Part shown: positions 63,466 to 64,000 of the stretch, in pieces
Position numbering within the stretch: the stretch's first letter is position 1
Layout: each line of letters starts with the position of its first letter
Assembly (NCBI GenBank): GCA_038141425.1
Contig: JAYQIC010000007.1
Coordinates: forward strand, 124,001-188,000
Origin: UBA7985 sp038141425
GTDB taxonomy: Bacteria; Pseudomonadota; Alphaproteobacteria; UBA7985
DNA length: 64,000 nt
Direction of reading: 5' to 3'
Position numbers and translations under genes: made by a program
Notes under the pieces: model-generated
Told to the model about the DNA's origin: nothing
What the model saw: the letters and a program-made list of their open reading frames with translations, nothing else
The model's database searches: none

Positions 63466-64000
63466 TTAGGCGCGGGTGCGCTCAGCGGTTGGGTCGTACA
63501 TGGGTTTGAGGGAGACTTCGGCGGGCACGCGCTGGCCCGCGATTTCGATCTCGTAGGATGAACCGAGCTGCTCGGCTCCGGTCTCCCGTCCTGCACCGGC
63601 ACGTAGCCCATGCCGATGGAGGCACCGAGGTGGTGGCCGTAGTTGCCGGAGGTCAGGAAGCTGACAATCTTGCCGTCCCGGATCACCGGCTCGTTGTGGT
63701 AGACCATGGCCGCCGGGTCGCTCAGCCGGAACTGCAGCATCCGCCGCGACAGCCCGCGTTCACGGGTGTCCATCACTGCCTTGCGACCGTGGAAATCGCC
63801 GAACTTGCCGCTGTCCTTGTCGCGCTTCACCGCAAAGCCCAGACCCGCTTCGAGAACGTTGTCCTCGTCGGTGATATCGTGGCCGAAGTGGCGGAAGGCC
63901 TTCTCGATCCGGCAGCTGTCGAGCACGTGCAGGCCGCACATTTTCAGCCCCAGATCGCGCCCTGCCTCATCCATGCTTTCGAACACGTGCGCGGCCATAT
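63466..64000 (-). CDS. C-terminal GcvT domain of a dimethylglycine/sarcosine dehydrogenase-like protein (partial, one frameshift)
   Basis: The visible ~178 residues are a glycine-cleavage-T-type folate-binding domain: GLHVLDSCRIEKAFRHFGHD, then EDNVLEAGLGFAVKRDKDSG and FLTSGNYGHHLGASIGMGYV. Near 63585 the frame must shift to give LGSSYEIEIAGQRVPAEVSL and the end PMYDPTAERTRA at 63466. The N-terminal flavin domain lies beyond the right edge. Together with the MttB-family gene it suggests oxidative removal of N-methyl groups to tetrahydrofolate. Confidence 0.85.

Overview
The window looks like chromosomal DNA from a high-GC alphaproteobacterium, probably Rhodospirillales-like. The evidence is gene order: cysG–DUF2849–cysI; tldD–tadA–xseA divergent from a ctaC-ctaD-ctaB-coxF-ctaG-ctaE-SURF1 operon; an rph–rdgB–hemW–rsmI–yraN–gshB–yifB block divergent from hrcA–grpE–dnaK–dnaJ; and asd–leuB. 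Most of it is core housekeeping sequence. I see no prophage, IS element, plasmid gene or CRISPR array.

Layout. 0–2 kb: sulfite reduction and siroheme genes on the minus strand. 2–10 kb: accessory region with HU, a GNAT, a secreted hydrolase, a flavin oxidoreductase, an AT-rich ATP-grasp gene, a secreted unknown and a tRNA-Arg. 10–18 kb: proline iminopeptidase, the PmbA/TldD pair, WaaA, XseA and TadA. 18–28.5 kb: cytochrome c oxidase structural and assembly operon, running into an M32 carboxypeptidase, threonine synthase and an M16 peptidase. 28.5–33 kb: DUF4170/DUF1737, YqgE, a DsbD-like protein and a peroxiredoxin. 33.4–43.5 kb: long minus-strand block (rnhA, ispH, yifB, MFS, gshB, SirB1-like, yraN, rsmI, hemW, rdgB, rph). 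43.5–50 kb: TauD-like dioxygenase, then the chaperone genes. 51–53 kb: asd and leuB. 53–64 kb: methyl-group and redox metabolism (betaine-homocysteine methyltransferase, a lyase-like protein, a FadH-type reductase, DsbB, an MttB-family methyltransferase, and the GcvT end of a dimethylglycine/sarcosine dehydrogenase-like protein).

About 26 of some 66 protein genes carry one or more single-base frameshifts. Many fall in C/G or A/T homopolymers, inside otherwise conserved and often essential genes (hrcA, grpE, gshB, rdgB, rsmI, ctaG). The tRNA-Arg also lacks one anticodon-loop base. The simplest explanation is residual sequencing or assembly error, so I annotate these as single CDS spans and state where the frame changes.

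The most unusual signals are non-coding. One is a dispersed family of ~51-nt hairpin repeats at 14.1, 32.9–33.4 and 56.3 kb, in two variants whose middle arms differ but still pair. Another is a 103-bp nested inverted repeat upstream of HU. Among proteins, the notable ones are a CysG with only half a methyltransferase domain, an AT-rich cyanophycin-synthetase-like ATP-grasp protein, a possible RsmI–YraN continuous frame, and a degenerate aspartase/fumarase-like protein beside bmt.
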